10,497 bases of DNA from Chloroflexota bacterium (GCA_016190535.1 JACPQK010000081.1:1-10497); one strand, 5' to 3'; shown: positions 1 to 7,963, counted from the stretch's first letter. Notes: a model not told the origin generated them from the letters alone. Made by a program: numbers and translations.

Positions 1-90
1 ATCGGGGCGGATAACACGGGGAACGGCCATAAGCCAAGTCCCCTTCATCCCTGGAAGAGAGCGGTACTGACAAAATCACGGAACATTTAG
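1..90 (+). pseudogene. C-terminal tail of a probable transposase (partial)
   Basis: Plus frame 1 is open from the window edge to a TAG at 88-90, giving 29 residues. They include the run KPSPLHPWKR. A Pro-rich tail with HPW followed by Arg or Lys is, as I recall, common at the very C-terminus of DDE transposases of several IS families. The frame ends inside a pair of short direct repeats that look like an IS terminus, which fits a transposase gene running into the end of its element. It is the only plausible plus-strand coding sequence in the window. The family cannot be fixed from so few residues, and chance resemblance is possible. Confidence 0.4.
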
Positions 91-105
91 GACTGACATA
101 TTCAC
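66..105. repeat. Two 14-bp direct repeats, possible IS terminus
   Basis: ACTGACAAAATCAC at 66-79 and ACTGACATATTCAC at 92-105 match at 12 of 14 positions and start exactly 26 bp apart. The stop codon of the transposase-like tail lies between them. Repeated transposase-binding sites near an IS end are known in several families, so this could be the right end of an insertion sequence whose body lies left of the window. The exact boundary and any target duplication cannot be seen here. Confidence 0.4.
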
Positions 106-386
106 TGGACAGCGACAGGGCAGCTTGGCGCCCCCGTTTAGGAAGCTTTCCGTTCCTAATCGTGTCGAGGGTCTTTGTACCCCGTCCCTCCATCTCCCCC
201 CCTCCAGATGAGGGAACAACGGCGCGTTGCGCGCGGTCCGGGTCGGCTCCAGCACGGTGTTAGGCACCACGCCTCTGAAGTAGGTACGTGATCGCGACCC
301 CCAGGCTCCGATCACCTTGAAAGTTGCCTCCGGGAGGCACGCCGCTGCGTAAGCGTCGGAGACACGCAGCGCTGGGTTGATTGCCT
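106..386. other. Non-coding stretch with core-site-like GTTAGGC and two hairpins
   Basis: I see no credible gene here. A minus-strand frame of 79 codons covers part of it but looks like read-through of repeat DNA. GTTAGGC at 259-265 matches the GTTRRRY core consensus of integron attC sites and is preceded by GC-rich sequence, as attC right halves often are. TGCCTCCGGGAGGCA at 325-339 is a perfect inverted repeat (6-bp stem, 3-nt loop). CGCTGCGT at 343-350 pairs with ACGCAGCG at 364-371 (8-bp stem, 13-nt loop). No canonical complete attC with matched outer and inner boxes could be assembled, so these may be a degenerate recombination site or a transcription terminator for the minus-strand gene that ends at 389. 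Confidence 0.35.
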
Positions 387-1048
387 TGTTATGCAGCTTG
401 CTCCAAGGCCTCTATCACCTCTTGCTGTGTAAGTTGCAAAGAGGCTAGCAGATCAAACCACCTCAGCAAAAAGCCACGGAAGTCAGATGGCGAAACATAG
501 ACGTACCTATATGGCCTTAAGCGGCAGCTTCTGCTTCTGCGTTCGACCCCGCCGGAGACAAATACAAGTGCCTTGATCTTCCCACCTGCTGTTAAGCTGT
601 AGACGTTGCCATGCGCAAGACCGATACGCATGACCACCACAAGGTCTTTGACCTTAGTGCATGGTGACAAGGGTGTGAGCTCCTCCAATTCTGGCCACGA
701 TTCGGGTGGAGGGTCGGCGCACCCGAGCGAACCTGCTGACCAAGAGGTGGAATCCGCCTGATGCAGTGGTGAAGACAACCAACACTGCCCGAGCAATTGA
801 TCCAGTTTCTGGGCCGCTGAGGGAAAGCGTGCGCGGTCTTGGGCTGGATGAATGTACCGGCTGTCATCACGCAACCGCTCGAAAGGGATCAGGAAGCCCG
901 CAGACGCAACCATGAGGCTTAGAGTAACCTCACGGTCGTTCGCCACCGCCGCTTCATGAGCGAGCAGGAGCAAATCCTTACATCGTTTGGGGAAGTCCTG
1001 GACGAAGTCACGCCAATTCGACATCGATCACTCCCCTCCTGCATAACA
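387..1048. mobile_element. Cassette-like unit bounded by a 10-bp inverted repeat
   Basis: TGTTATGCAG at 387-396 and its exact reverse complement CTGCATAACA at 1039-1048 flank a single minus-strand gene. Read on the coding strand, the unit begins with GTTATGC, followed at once by a ribosome binding site and the ATG. It ends with the last Ala codon and stop inside GCATAAC. This is how a gene sits in an integron cassette, where the start follows a core site and the attC site begins at or near the stop. No integrase is in the window and no complete canonical attC was found on either side. The gene also looks less GC-rich than its chromosomal neighbours. Alternative: a small non-autonomous element with short terminal inverted repeats. 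Confidence 0.4.
389..1024 (-). CDS. HEPN-like domain protein, cassette-borne
   Basis: This is a 211-residue protein, cytosolic in appearance, with no signal peptide or membrane segment. The N-terminal half is helical. Residues 133-140 read RIGLAHGN, giving an Arg-x4-His motif followed by Gly-Asn. That matches the R-x4-6-H signature of HEPN domains, many of which are RNases in toxin-antitoxin and defence systems. The overall pattern (start MSNWRDFV, then Leu-rich helices, then the RxxxxH helix) resembles HEPN-type proteins of the pEK499_p136 kind as I remember them, but I could not run a search. The ATG at 1024 is preceded by AGGAGG at 1035-1040 with a 10-nt spacer. The gene stands alone, with no antitoxin partner visible, inside a 10-bp inverted repeat. 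RNase activity is inferred from the motif only. Confidence 0.6.
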   Translation of the reverse strand: MSNWRDFVQDFPKRCKDLLLLAHEAAVANDREVTLSLMVASAGFLIPFERLRDDSRYIHPAQDRARFPSAAQKLDQLLGQCWLSSPLHQADSTSWSAGSLGCADPPPESWPELEELTPLSPCTKVKDLVVVMRIGLAHGNVYSLTAGGKIKALVFVSGGVERRSRSCRLRPYRYVYVSPSDFRGFLLRWFDLLASLQLTQQEVIEALEQAA

Positions 1049-1214
1049 GTGTCTTTTATGCGGACTATGCCCAGCCATCATGTTATCTACTGTCCCCAGG
1101 GCGCGTCAAGGCGCGATGTATCCTTTATAATTAACTTACTGGGTTCAATGAGACCGAGACCAGCTAATGCTTATGTCCAGCACCCCCTGTCAGGACTCTG
1201 AAAACCCCCGCCGC
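1049..1214. other. Intergenic, AT-rich patch upstream of the HEPN-like gene
   Basis: No gene is seen. An AT-rich block around 1121-1137 gives TATAAA on the minus strand (1124-1129), but no well-spaced -35 accompanies it, so a promoter for the HEPN-like gene is possible and unproven. ATAACA and TGTTAT form a short inverted repeat near the cassette edge (1043-1048 and 1081-1086). GGCGCG occurs twice around 1100-1115. Confidence 0.3.
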
Positions 1215-1336
1215 CTCCCCCTCTTTGGAAAAAAGGAGGGGGAGAAAAGGTTTCAGGAGGTATGCCCCTGAAACCACCAGAAGGGAACCCGGGTCCCCTC
1301 CACCCTCTTGGGGGTGCAGGGGGATTCGCCCCCTGC
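1215..1336. repeat. Cluster of GC-rich hairpins (interspersed repeat-like)
   Basis: Three strong inverted repeats lie close together. CTCCCCCTC at 1215-1223 pairs with 1236-1244 (9 bp). GGTTTCAGG at 1249-1257 pairs with 1267-1275 (9 bp, 9-nt loop). GCAGGGGG at 1316-1323 pairs with 1329-1336 (8 bp, 5-nt loop). The block lies downstream of the UGSC gene on its strand, so one stem may act as a terminator. Short frames on both strands here are Pro/Gly-rich and not credible genes. The arrangement resembles structured interspersed repeats of GC-rich Chloroflexota genomes, which I cannot verify from one copy. Confidence 0.5.
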
Positions 1337-1378
1337 CGGGGGATGGGGTATCTGCCCAATCAGGAAAGGCTGGCCACC

Positions 1379-1393
1379 CCCAGGGCAAATGTA
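1379..1393. repeat. 15-bp sequence shared with the cmk promoter region
   Basis: CCCAGGGCAAATGTA occurs here and again at 7954-7968 in the same orientation. Both copies are intergenic. The second copy contains the -35 hexamer of the cmk promoter (TTGCCC on the minus strand). The copy here has no -10 element at the right distance. With 15 bp the match could be chance, though both copies lying in non-coding DNA makes a dispersed repeat edge plausible. Confidence 0.4.
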
Positions 1394-1452
1394 GCCAGAG
1401 CGCAATCGCTGGTTTCGGGTGGCGAGCTCGCTGAGGGCCCTTTTCAACACCC

Positions 1453-3150
1453 TTACTTCTTCCTGGCCTCCCTCAAGAGCTGATCCCAGTGGGGGGGCAA
1501 CTCTATCCTCTGGCTCACGGGATACCCGATGAACCCGTTCTGGGCGCCAATAAGGCAGTTGTCCCGGCTGGGGTCTCCGCTCACCGTGATCAGGAAGTCC
1601 TCGGGCGACCAGACGATGGGGACCAGCCGGTCGGGGTCATCCGAAAGGCAGTACTCCTGGGGCAGCTTGCCCTGCTCCACGTTGCTACAGAAGGTCTCCC
1701 GATCGGGACATATCTGCTCGAAGCGCCGGGCAGGGAAGCGGGCATGCTCGTAGAGGTACTGCCTCACCCTGTCCTTGGAATAGCCCCCGGCGGCAATGGC
1801 CTCTGCCAGGCAGGGGCTGAGCAGGACCTGGGGCCGGACACTGGGCCCGGCCATGTCCAGCCGGAGCAAATAGAGCTGGATGTCCACGATACGGGCGGCG
1901 AGCTTGTCCAGGATCTCCTCCGCTGTGGGCGCTCCCAGGGAGAACAACGAGTCCACCGATGTGCAGGAGGCGACCGTTACCACGTTCTCCCCCGTGGGGA
2001 ACCCCTGGTCTACACTAGTAGCGGGCCAGCCTATTTTGGCCGCAGCGTCCTCGTTCTCCGCCAGGACCACCCGCCACGTCCCGCCAAAGGTGGCCTTATC
2101 AGTCTTGTGGGGCAGGAAGCCGGCCACATTGCGCAGGTACAGCCTCCAGAAGCGGCCCGTGCTGGTATTAGCCTGGAATCCCACCCGCAGGGCACCCTGC
2201 TCGTAGTTGAAGCCCAGCTCCTGGATGATAGGACCGTTCAGGGTGACCAGCACCTCCGTCCCCGGAGTATGCCCCAGGTGCTCCTGTCCGAAGCGGGGGT
2301 CGGCCATGGCCTCCACCATAGCCACCAGCACTGGCATATACTCGGGACGGCAGCCCGCCATCACGCCATTGACGGCGATGCTCCACACGGTGGCCTCCCG
2401 CTTATCGGGCAGGAGCAACCCGATGACCCGTCCAGCGGGGTAGGGGGTGTATTTCAGGAACTCCTCCACCTTCTCCACGGTGGGAGGGACAATGGGCAGC
2501 CCGTCGCCCCATTCCTTCTGGTAGAAGAAGCGGTTCACCTCCTCAAAGGTGCCCCGGCAGACGATGTCCCCAGGCTCCGGCTCCGCCGCGGCTATCGCCT
2601 CCTGAGGCTGCACGGTCAAGGCCTGTACCACCTGGTCCACCAGGACAGTCGCCACGTTCTCCCCGAGGGCCTCCGCGGAGTGCAGGCTGGCTTGCCCAGG
2701 ATAGACGGCCAGGGGAAGGTTGAGCAGGCCCAAACGGGCCGCGGTGGCCCTCCCCTGGCCCTCGAAGCCCTTACAGACGATGGAAGCCGTGGGGTAGCCC
2801 AGCTTCTCGACGGCAACGCTAGCCCGCACCACGGCGGGCGTACAGCTCCCTCAGCAGCCCATCCCGGATACAACGGCGTCGCAGTGATGCTCCTTGAGCT
2901 TGTCCGGCAGGGCCGCCAGCACCTGGGCTTCCGTCCCCCCGTGGGTAGAGCCGAACTCCTGGTAGCCCACGAACTGAAGGCCCGCATACCTTCTCGCCAG
3001 CTCCCGCTCCATTACGGGAAAAATCTCGTCCCCGCGGAACATCCAGTCCCAGAGGAAACCCACGGTCTTGCCTTGCAGAGTATCCAGGCGGCGAGCAAAG
3101 CGGGCCTCCTCCACCAGTCTCCTGCCCCGGGGCCATACTACTTCATACAT
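1453..3150 (-). CDS. UGSC-family selenoprotein fused to a second conserved domain (in-frame TGA = Sec)
   Basis: Read through one in-frame TGA at 2853-2851, this gives 565 residues with selenocysteine at position 100. The residues around it are MGC-U-GSCT, the signature of UGSC-family (seleno)proteins, with Cys99 and Cys103 beside the Sec. The preceding sequence CDAVVSGMGC and the following AVEKLGYPTASIVCKGF fit a single fold continuing across the TGA. Residues from about 195 to 565 form a second domain, with GDGLPIVPPT at 215-224 and NGVMAGCRPEYMP near 261-273. As I recall it is a family often found beside UGSC proteins, of unknown function. The ATG at 3150 has AGGAGG at 3158-3163, 7 nt away. 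A caller ignoring Sec would give two genes, a 99-residue one and a 459-residue one starting at GTG 2832, which would cut the UGSC domain. A redox role is inferred from Sec. A degraded gene is unlikely, since both sides are intact and a SECIS-like hairpin is present. Confidence 0.85.
2822..2853 (-). promoter_or_regulatory. Bacterial SECIS-like element after the Sec codon
   Basis: On the coding strand, TGA (2853-2851) is followed by 11 nt and then a perfect 6-bp stem: GCCCGC (2839-2834) pairing with GCGGGC (2827-2822). The apical loop is CGTGGT. Known bacterial SECIS elements lie within the coding sequence, have a short loop with a G in the first two positions, and place the loop about 16-37 nt from the UGA. 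Here G is the second loop base and the loop starts 17 nt after the UGA. An outer AC/GT pair is possible with a bulge. The fit is to geometry only; binding by SelB is inferred. Confidence 0.7.
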
Positions 3151-3207
3151 TGTTCCGCCTCCTGAGAAAGAACTCTCCTGACTCCTTCGTCCCCGCCGTC
3201 GGTGCTC

Positions 3208-3236
3208 ATATTCATCTAGCGTATGTCACATGTCAA
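3208..3236 (-). promoter_or_regulatory. Possible promoter of the UGSC selenoprotein gene
   Basis: A perfect -35 TTGACA (3231-3236) is followed after 17 nt by GAATAT (3208-3213), a poor -10. The hexamer TGACAT occurs twice in direct repeat overlapping the -35 and spacer, which could be an operator. The distance to the ATG at 3150 leaves a leader of about 50 nt that includes the ribosome binding site. Confidence 0.4.
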
Positions 3237-3311
3237 GAGCAATAGGTGAGCCTTAATCCGTGAGTTGAGCTTCAAGAGGCTCCCCCACTGGGTGGATGCA
3301 CGGGCTTGTTC

Positions 3312-3418
3312 GTCATTGCGAGGCGCGAAGCGCCGAAGCAATCTCAATCCCAAACCCCACCAGCCTGGAGATTGCTGCGCGGAGTTTACCCTGAGGCCGC
3401 CGAAGGGCTCGCAATAAC
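3312..3418. repeat. Palindromic interspersed repeat of the GTCATTGCGAG type
   Basis: The left end GTCATTGCGA (3312-3321) and right end TCGCAATAAC (3409-3418) are inverted repeats with one mismatch. GCAATCTC (3338-3345) and GAGATTGC (3368-3375) form a perfect internal pair. I recognise the outer and inner motifs from a widespread palindromic repeat in many bacterial genomes. No coding sequence is present. It lies between the UGSC gene and the glmS operon end. Confidence 0.65.
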
Positions 3419-3483
3419 AGGCAATAATTCCTATCCACGAATTACGGGTGAGAGCGTTTCCCAGCGCTTTTCAATCCTCTAAA

Positions 3484-3501
3484 TCCCCCAGTCTTGGGGG
3501 A
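3484..3501 (-). terminator. Probable terminator of the cmk-to-glmS operon
   Basis: TCCCCCA (3484-3490) and TGGGGGA (3495-3501) form a perfect 7-bp stem with a 4-nt loop. Read on the minus strand it is followed by ATTTAGAGG, a weak T-tract. It lies about 140 nt beyond the stop of the last operon gene. A further copy of the C-rich arm nearby (around 3512-3519) allows an alternative pairing. It could instead be part of a dispersed repeat. Confidence 0.4.
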
Positions 3502-3517
3502 CCTCTTGAATCTGGGG

Positions 3518-3541
3518 GAGGCCCGGGCACCCGGAGGCCTC
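3518..3541. repeat. Strong GC-rich hairpin
   Basis: GAGGCC (3518-3523) pairs with GGCCTC (3536-3541), and inside it CGGG (3524-3527) pairs with CCCG (3530-3533) over a 2-nt gap, with a GA bulge. It sits just upstream (on the minus strand) of the C-rich terminator-like stem, downstream of the operon's last gene. The rest of the roughly 490-nt space between 3151 and 3638 holds only the promoter, repeat and hairpins listed; no gene is seen. Confidence 0.5.
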
Positions 3542-3638
3542 TCGTGGGGTGAGGTAATGCGGTTGGAGTGGCACGTAATGTCATTCCATTCGGTCAATGC
3601 CCCCGGGCGCAGGGCAATTTGCAGAGAGGGACCGCCCG

Positions 3639-3863
3639 TTATTCCCGGACAGGCAGGGTGCCCCACCGGATGGCCTCGGGGTCGGGGACAAGCCCCTTCT
3701 CCCCAGCCAGCTTGCGGATGCTAGCCATGGTCATGTTCACCTCGGGCGTGAGGAACACCCAGTCGGGGCCCTCCGGGAGCCAGTAGGGGGAGTTTATGCG
3801 TACGGCTACGCGCTCGTTGGGGTTGAGGTAGATGCCGAACCTCTTCACTATGTCCGCATACAC
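3639..3863 (-). CDS. Small conserved-looking protein of unknown function, coupled to glmS
   Basis: A 74-residue protein that I do not recognise. It has no membrane segment or signal peptide and no Cys. It contains a central segment VAVRINSPYWLPEGPDWVFL and ends in a short Pro-containing tail (WGTLPVRE). The frame stays open upstream into glmS, but that part is a shadow of glmS. I chose the GTG at 3863 because G-rich Shine-Dalgarno-like sequence (GAGGGG, 3873-3878) lies 9 nt before it. The start is 13 nt after the glmS stop, so it looks like the last gene of the operon. The acidic, aromatic and Pro-rich make-up is protein-like and unlike the neighbouring shadow frames. Function should not be guessed from glmS alone. 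Confidence 0.6.
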   Translation of the reverse strand: MYADIVKRFGIYLNPNERVAVRINSPYWLPEGPDWVFLTPEVNMTMASIRKLAGEKGLVPDPEAIRWGTLPVRE

Positions 3864-3876
3864 GGGGGCACCCCCC
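3864..3876 (-). promoter_or_regulatory. Start-site hairpin covering the ribosome binding site of the 74-residue gene
   Basis: On the coding strand GGGGG (3876-3872) can pair with CCCCC (3868-3864) over the loop GTG, directly before the GTG start codon. It would hide the G-rich ribosome binding site. The glmS stop codon (3879-3877) touches the stem, so a ribosome ending glmS would open it. This is a simple layout for translational coupling; the function is inferred. Confidence 0.4.
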
Positions 3877-5721
<1,845 letters not shown>

Positions 5722-5723
5722 GG

Positions 5724-6566
5724 TCAGGCACTCCTACGCAGCATAGTCACCACCTCGCCGATAGCCTCATCGGGGGTGGAGGCACCGGCCGTCACTCCCA
5801 CCCTCCGCCTTCCCTGCACCCAGGAATAGTCTATATCCGCCACCGTCTGGATATGGTGGGTCTCCACTAGCGTGGAACACAGCTCGGCCAGACGGCGGGT
5901 ATTGGCGCTATTGTAGCCCCCTACCACCAACAATGCATCCACCTGTCGGGCCAGCTCCAGGGCAGCATCCTGCCGCCTCTGGGTGGCCTGGCACAACACG
6001 TTGGAGATAACCCGAAGCTCGGAGAAGTGGTTCCCCGGCAGGGCCATCACATCCCGCACAAAATCGGCGAAGCTGGCCAGGTGCTGGGTGGTCTGGGGGA
6101 TAATCCCCAACCTCCGAGGAAGGGGACGGGGCAGGCAGTGAGGGTCAGTGGTGGCCACACCCTGGCCCTGGGCCCAGGCCAGGACGGCCCTCACCTCGGG
6201 GTGGTCCGCATCGCCAAACACTACTATAAAGAAGCCCGCCTCCTTGAGGCGGGCAGCGGCCTGCTGAGCGCGGCGGACGATGGGACAGGTGGTATCCACA
6301 ATCTTGCAGCCCGCAGCCATGCCCTCGGCTACCCCAGGTCCTGCCCCGTGGCTGGGGATGGCTACGGTGGATGCCTCCACCTCCCCCTGCGAGAGCACCA
6401 CCCGCACCCCCAGGTCCTGGAGCCGGGCCACCACCTGTGGATTATGGACCACGCTGCCCAGGCTATCCACCGGCCCTTCTCTGGACGCAACCTCCAGAAG
6501 GCGCACCGCCCGCTTTACTCCAGAGCAGAACCCCATCTCCCGGGCCAGGAGCACCTCCATAATCAT
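5724..6566 (-). CDS. ispH: 4-hydroxy-3-methylbut-2-enyl diphosphate reductase
   Basis: IspH (LytB) is the last enzyme of the MEP isoprenoid pathway, reducing HMBPP to IPP and DMAPP with an iron-sulfur cluster. All three cluster cysteines are present: Cys14 in GFCSGVKRAV, Cys94 in DTTCPIV and Cys192 in NVLCQATQRRQ. Substrate-site residues are also present: His41 (VVHNP), His73 (PSHGAG), the HPEV motif at 122-125 with its Glu124, PQTTQ (157-161), GGYNSANT (216-223) and TAGASTP (259-265). At 280 residues it has the family's normal length. The ATG at 6566 overlaps the plsC stop by 4 nt (ATGA); Met3 is an alternative start. The enzyme needs Fe-S assembly and a reductant encoded elsewhere. Cytosolic. 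Confidence 0.96.
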   Translation of the reverse strand: MIMEVLLAREMGFCSGVKRAVRLLEVASREGPVDSLGSVVHNPQVVARLQDLGVRVVLSQGEVEASTVAIPSHGAGPGVAEGMAAGCKIVDTTCPIVRRAQQAAARLKEAGFFIVVFGDADHPEVRAVLAWAQGQGVATTDPHCLPRPLPRRLGIIPQTTQHLASFADFVRDVMALPGNHFSELRVISNVLCQATQRRQDAALELARQVDALLVVGGYNSANTRRLAELCSTLVETHHIQTVADIDYSWVQGRRRVGVTAGASTPDEAIGEVVTMLRRSA

Positions 6567-7219
6567 TCTCCCCCCACCAACGCCGACGACCCCCGGGCCT
6601 GGTAAGCCCCCCGGTAATCCTCGGGGAGGAGGCAGGCCACGGCGGCCATGATCTCCTCATGCCACCGGGAGATCTCCCTCCTGGCAATGGCTTTGCCCCC
6701 GGGGGGTACGGTTATGGGTGGCCCGATGGCTACCCGGACGGCAGGGTGAGAGAAAACATCCCCCAGCCTCTGCACCCGCTCGCTGCCGGTGATGCCCACG
6801 GGCAGCACAGGCGCTCCGCTGCGATGTGCCAGGAGTACCGCCCCAGGCTGGGCAGGCCCCATCCCACCCCGGGGGTTGCGTCGTCCCTCGGGGAATATCA
6901 CCAGGGCCAGGCCACGGCGGAGGGCTGCCTGGGCTTCCTCCAGGCCATGCCGGTCGAACTCACCCCGGCGCACCTCAATGGCTCCATAGGTGCGGACGCA
7001 CCAGCCGCCCAGACCATGGAACAGCTCCCTTTTGGCCAAAAAGACCAGGCGTCGTTCCAGGCTGGCCGCCAGCAGAGGGGGGTCAATAAAGCTCAGGTGA
7101 TTGGACACCACAATGAGGGGGCCTGCGGGCACGTTCTCCCTTCCCTCGATCTGCCAGGAGCCCAGCATGCGCAGAGCCACGGAAAATGCCCCGGTGCATA
7201 CGTGGTAGAACAGGGCCAC
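6563..7219 (-). CDS. plsC: 1-acyl-sn-glycerol-3-phosphate acyltransferase (PlsC-like)
   Basis: A 218-residue member of the PlsC acyltransferase family, which adds the second acyl chain to lysophosphatidic acid to give phosphatidic acid for membrane lipids. The catalytic NH-x4-D motif is SNHLSFIDPP (His41, Asp46). The phosphate-binding FPEGRR motif is at 109-114, and the later block PGAVLLAHRSGAPVLPVGI is typical. The N-terminus (about residues 1-22) is hydrophobic and likely associates with the membrane. The start GTG at 7219 shares one base with the cmk stop (TAGTG), so translation is probably coupled. It ends in TGA. Exact acceptor and acyl donor specificity cannot be read from sequence, so a broader lysophospholipid acyltransferase role is possible. 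Confidence 0.9.
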   Translation of the reverse strand: MALFYHVCTGAFSVALRMLGSWQIEGRENVPAGPLIVVSNHLSFIDPPLLAASLERRLVFLAKRELFHGLGGWCVRTYGAIEVRRGEFDRHGLEEAQAALRRGLALVIFPEGRRNPRGGMGPAQPGAVLLAHRSGAPVLPVGITGSERVQRLGDVFSHPAVRVAIGPPITVPPGGKAIARREISRWHEEIMAAVACLLPEDYRGAYQARGSSALVGGE

Positions 7220-7896
7220 TAGTCATCCCCCATCAGTTGGACTATGGCCTCCACTACCTGCTCCAGGGTGAGGCCATCGGTGTTGATGCGCCGGGCGTCG
7301 GCGGCAGGGCGCAGGGGGGAGTTGGGGCGGCTGCTGTCCAGGTCATCCCGGCGCAGGAGCTGCTCCAGGATCTGCTGGTAGTCGGCGGGCACACCTAGCT
7401 GCCGCAGCTCTTGGTGGCGTCTCAGAGCCCTTACCTCTGGCGAGGCCTCCAGGTAGACCTTCAGGTCGGCCTGGGAGAGCACCACGGTCCCAATATCCCG
7501 GCCTGCCATGACCACTGGGCCCTCGCGGGCCATGGCTTGCTGTCGCTCCACCAGGGCACGGCGCACATCGGGCACCCGGGCCACCAGAGAAACACTGACA
7601 TCGATCTCGCCCCGGCGCAACTCATCGGTCGCGTCCCGCCCATCCACCGAGACGGAGAAGGGCCTACCCTGGCCGTTGCCCCACACCAGCTCTATCAAGG
7701 TGGAATTCGCCAGGCGCGCCAGCCCGGCTTCGTTATGTAAATCCAGGCCCTCCCGAAGGGCCTTCCAGGTAAGGGCCCGGTACATGGCCCCAGTGTCCAC
7801 AAAGCGATAGCCCAGCCGTTGGGCCAGCATCTGGCCTACCGTCGTCTTACCCGAGGCAACTGGGCCGTCGAGGGCGATCTGCATCGGCTGCGGCAT
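7219..7896 (-). CDS. cmk: (d)CMP kinase
   Basis: Cytidylate kinase phosphorylates CMP and dCMP to the diphosphates with ATP. The 225 residues match the bacterial family. The P-loop GPVASGKT is at 11-18. The CMP-binding segment DTGAMYRA is at 34-41, DGRDATDELR at 86-94, and AGRDIGTVV at 131-139. The lid-like RRDDLDSSRPNSPL segment (182-195) and a C-terminal INTDGLTLEQVV block complete the family pattern. It is the first gene of the operon that continues with plsC, ispH and glmS. ATG at 7896 is used here; ATG at 7884 (Met5) is possible. No clear Shine-Dalgarno precedes either, which is unusual next to the well-marked downstream genes. It ends in TAG. Confidence 0.96.
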   Translation of the reverse strand: MPQPMQIALDGPVASGKTTVGQMLAQRLGYRFVDTGAMYRALTWKALREGLDLHNEAGLARLANSTLIELVWGNGQGRPFSVSVDGRDATDELRRGEIDVSVSLVARVPDVRRALVERQQAMAREGPVVMAGRDIGTVVLSQADLKVYLEASPEVRALRRHQELRQLGVPADYQQILEQLLRRDDLDSSRPNSPLRPAADARRINTDGLTLEQVVEAIVQLMGDD

Positions 7897-7934
7897 AGCT
7901 AAAACGGGAGGAAGCCTACAAGTGCAATGAGAAT

Positions 7935-7963
7935 ATTATATCCAAGCTACCAGCCCAGGGCAA
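7935..7963 (-). promoter_or_regulatory. Promoter of the cmk-plsC-ispH-glmS operon
   Basis: On the minus strand TTGCCC (7958-7963, 4 of 6 to consensus) is followed after exactly 17 nt by a perfect TATAAT (7935-7940). The predicted start near 7928 gives a leader of about 30 nt to the cmk ATG. The -35 lies in the 15-bp sequence that recurs at 1379-1393. Confidence 0.75.

Noticed and set aside
76..315. A 79-codon minus-strand frame covering the GTTAGGC site
   Set aside because: The translation (with NTVLEPTRTARNAP) resembles spurious proteins called over repeat DNA. It overlaps the IS-end repeats and has no clear ribosome binding site.
1164..1483. Several 60-75 codon frames on both strands
   Set aside because: They lie on hairpin-rich DNA, are Pro/Gly-rich and conflict with each other; none has a plausible start region.
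1453..2832. A separate 459-residue gene starting at GTG 2832
   Set aside because: This start falls 7 codons after the TGA, inside the UGSC domain, and has no ribosome binding site of its own. Reading through the TGA gives a complete domain.
2851..3150. Treating the TGA as a pseudogene mutation
   Set aside because: The surrounding residues form the UGSC motif exactly, a SECIS-like hairpin follows, and the remaining 465 codons are open and conserved-looking.
1489..3165. A 558-codon open frame on the plus strand, opposite the UGSC gene
   Set aside because: It is antisense to a protein with clear family motifs, its translation is rich in Gly, His, Gln and Pro with no motif, and no ribosome binding site stands before it. 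High GC makes long antisense frames common.
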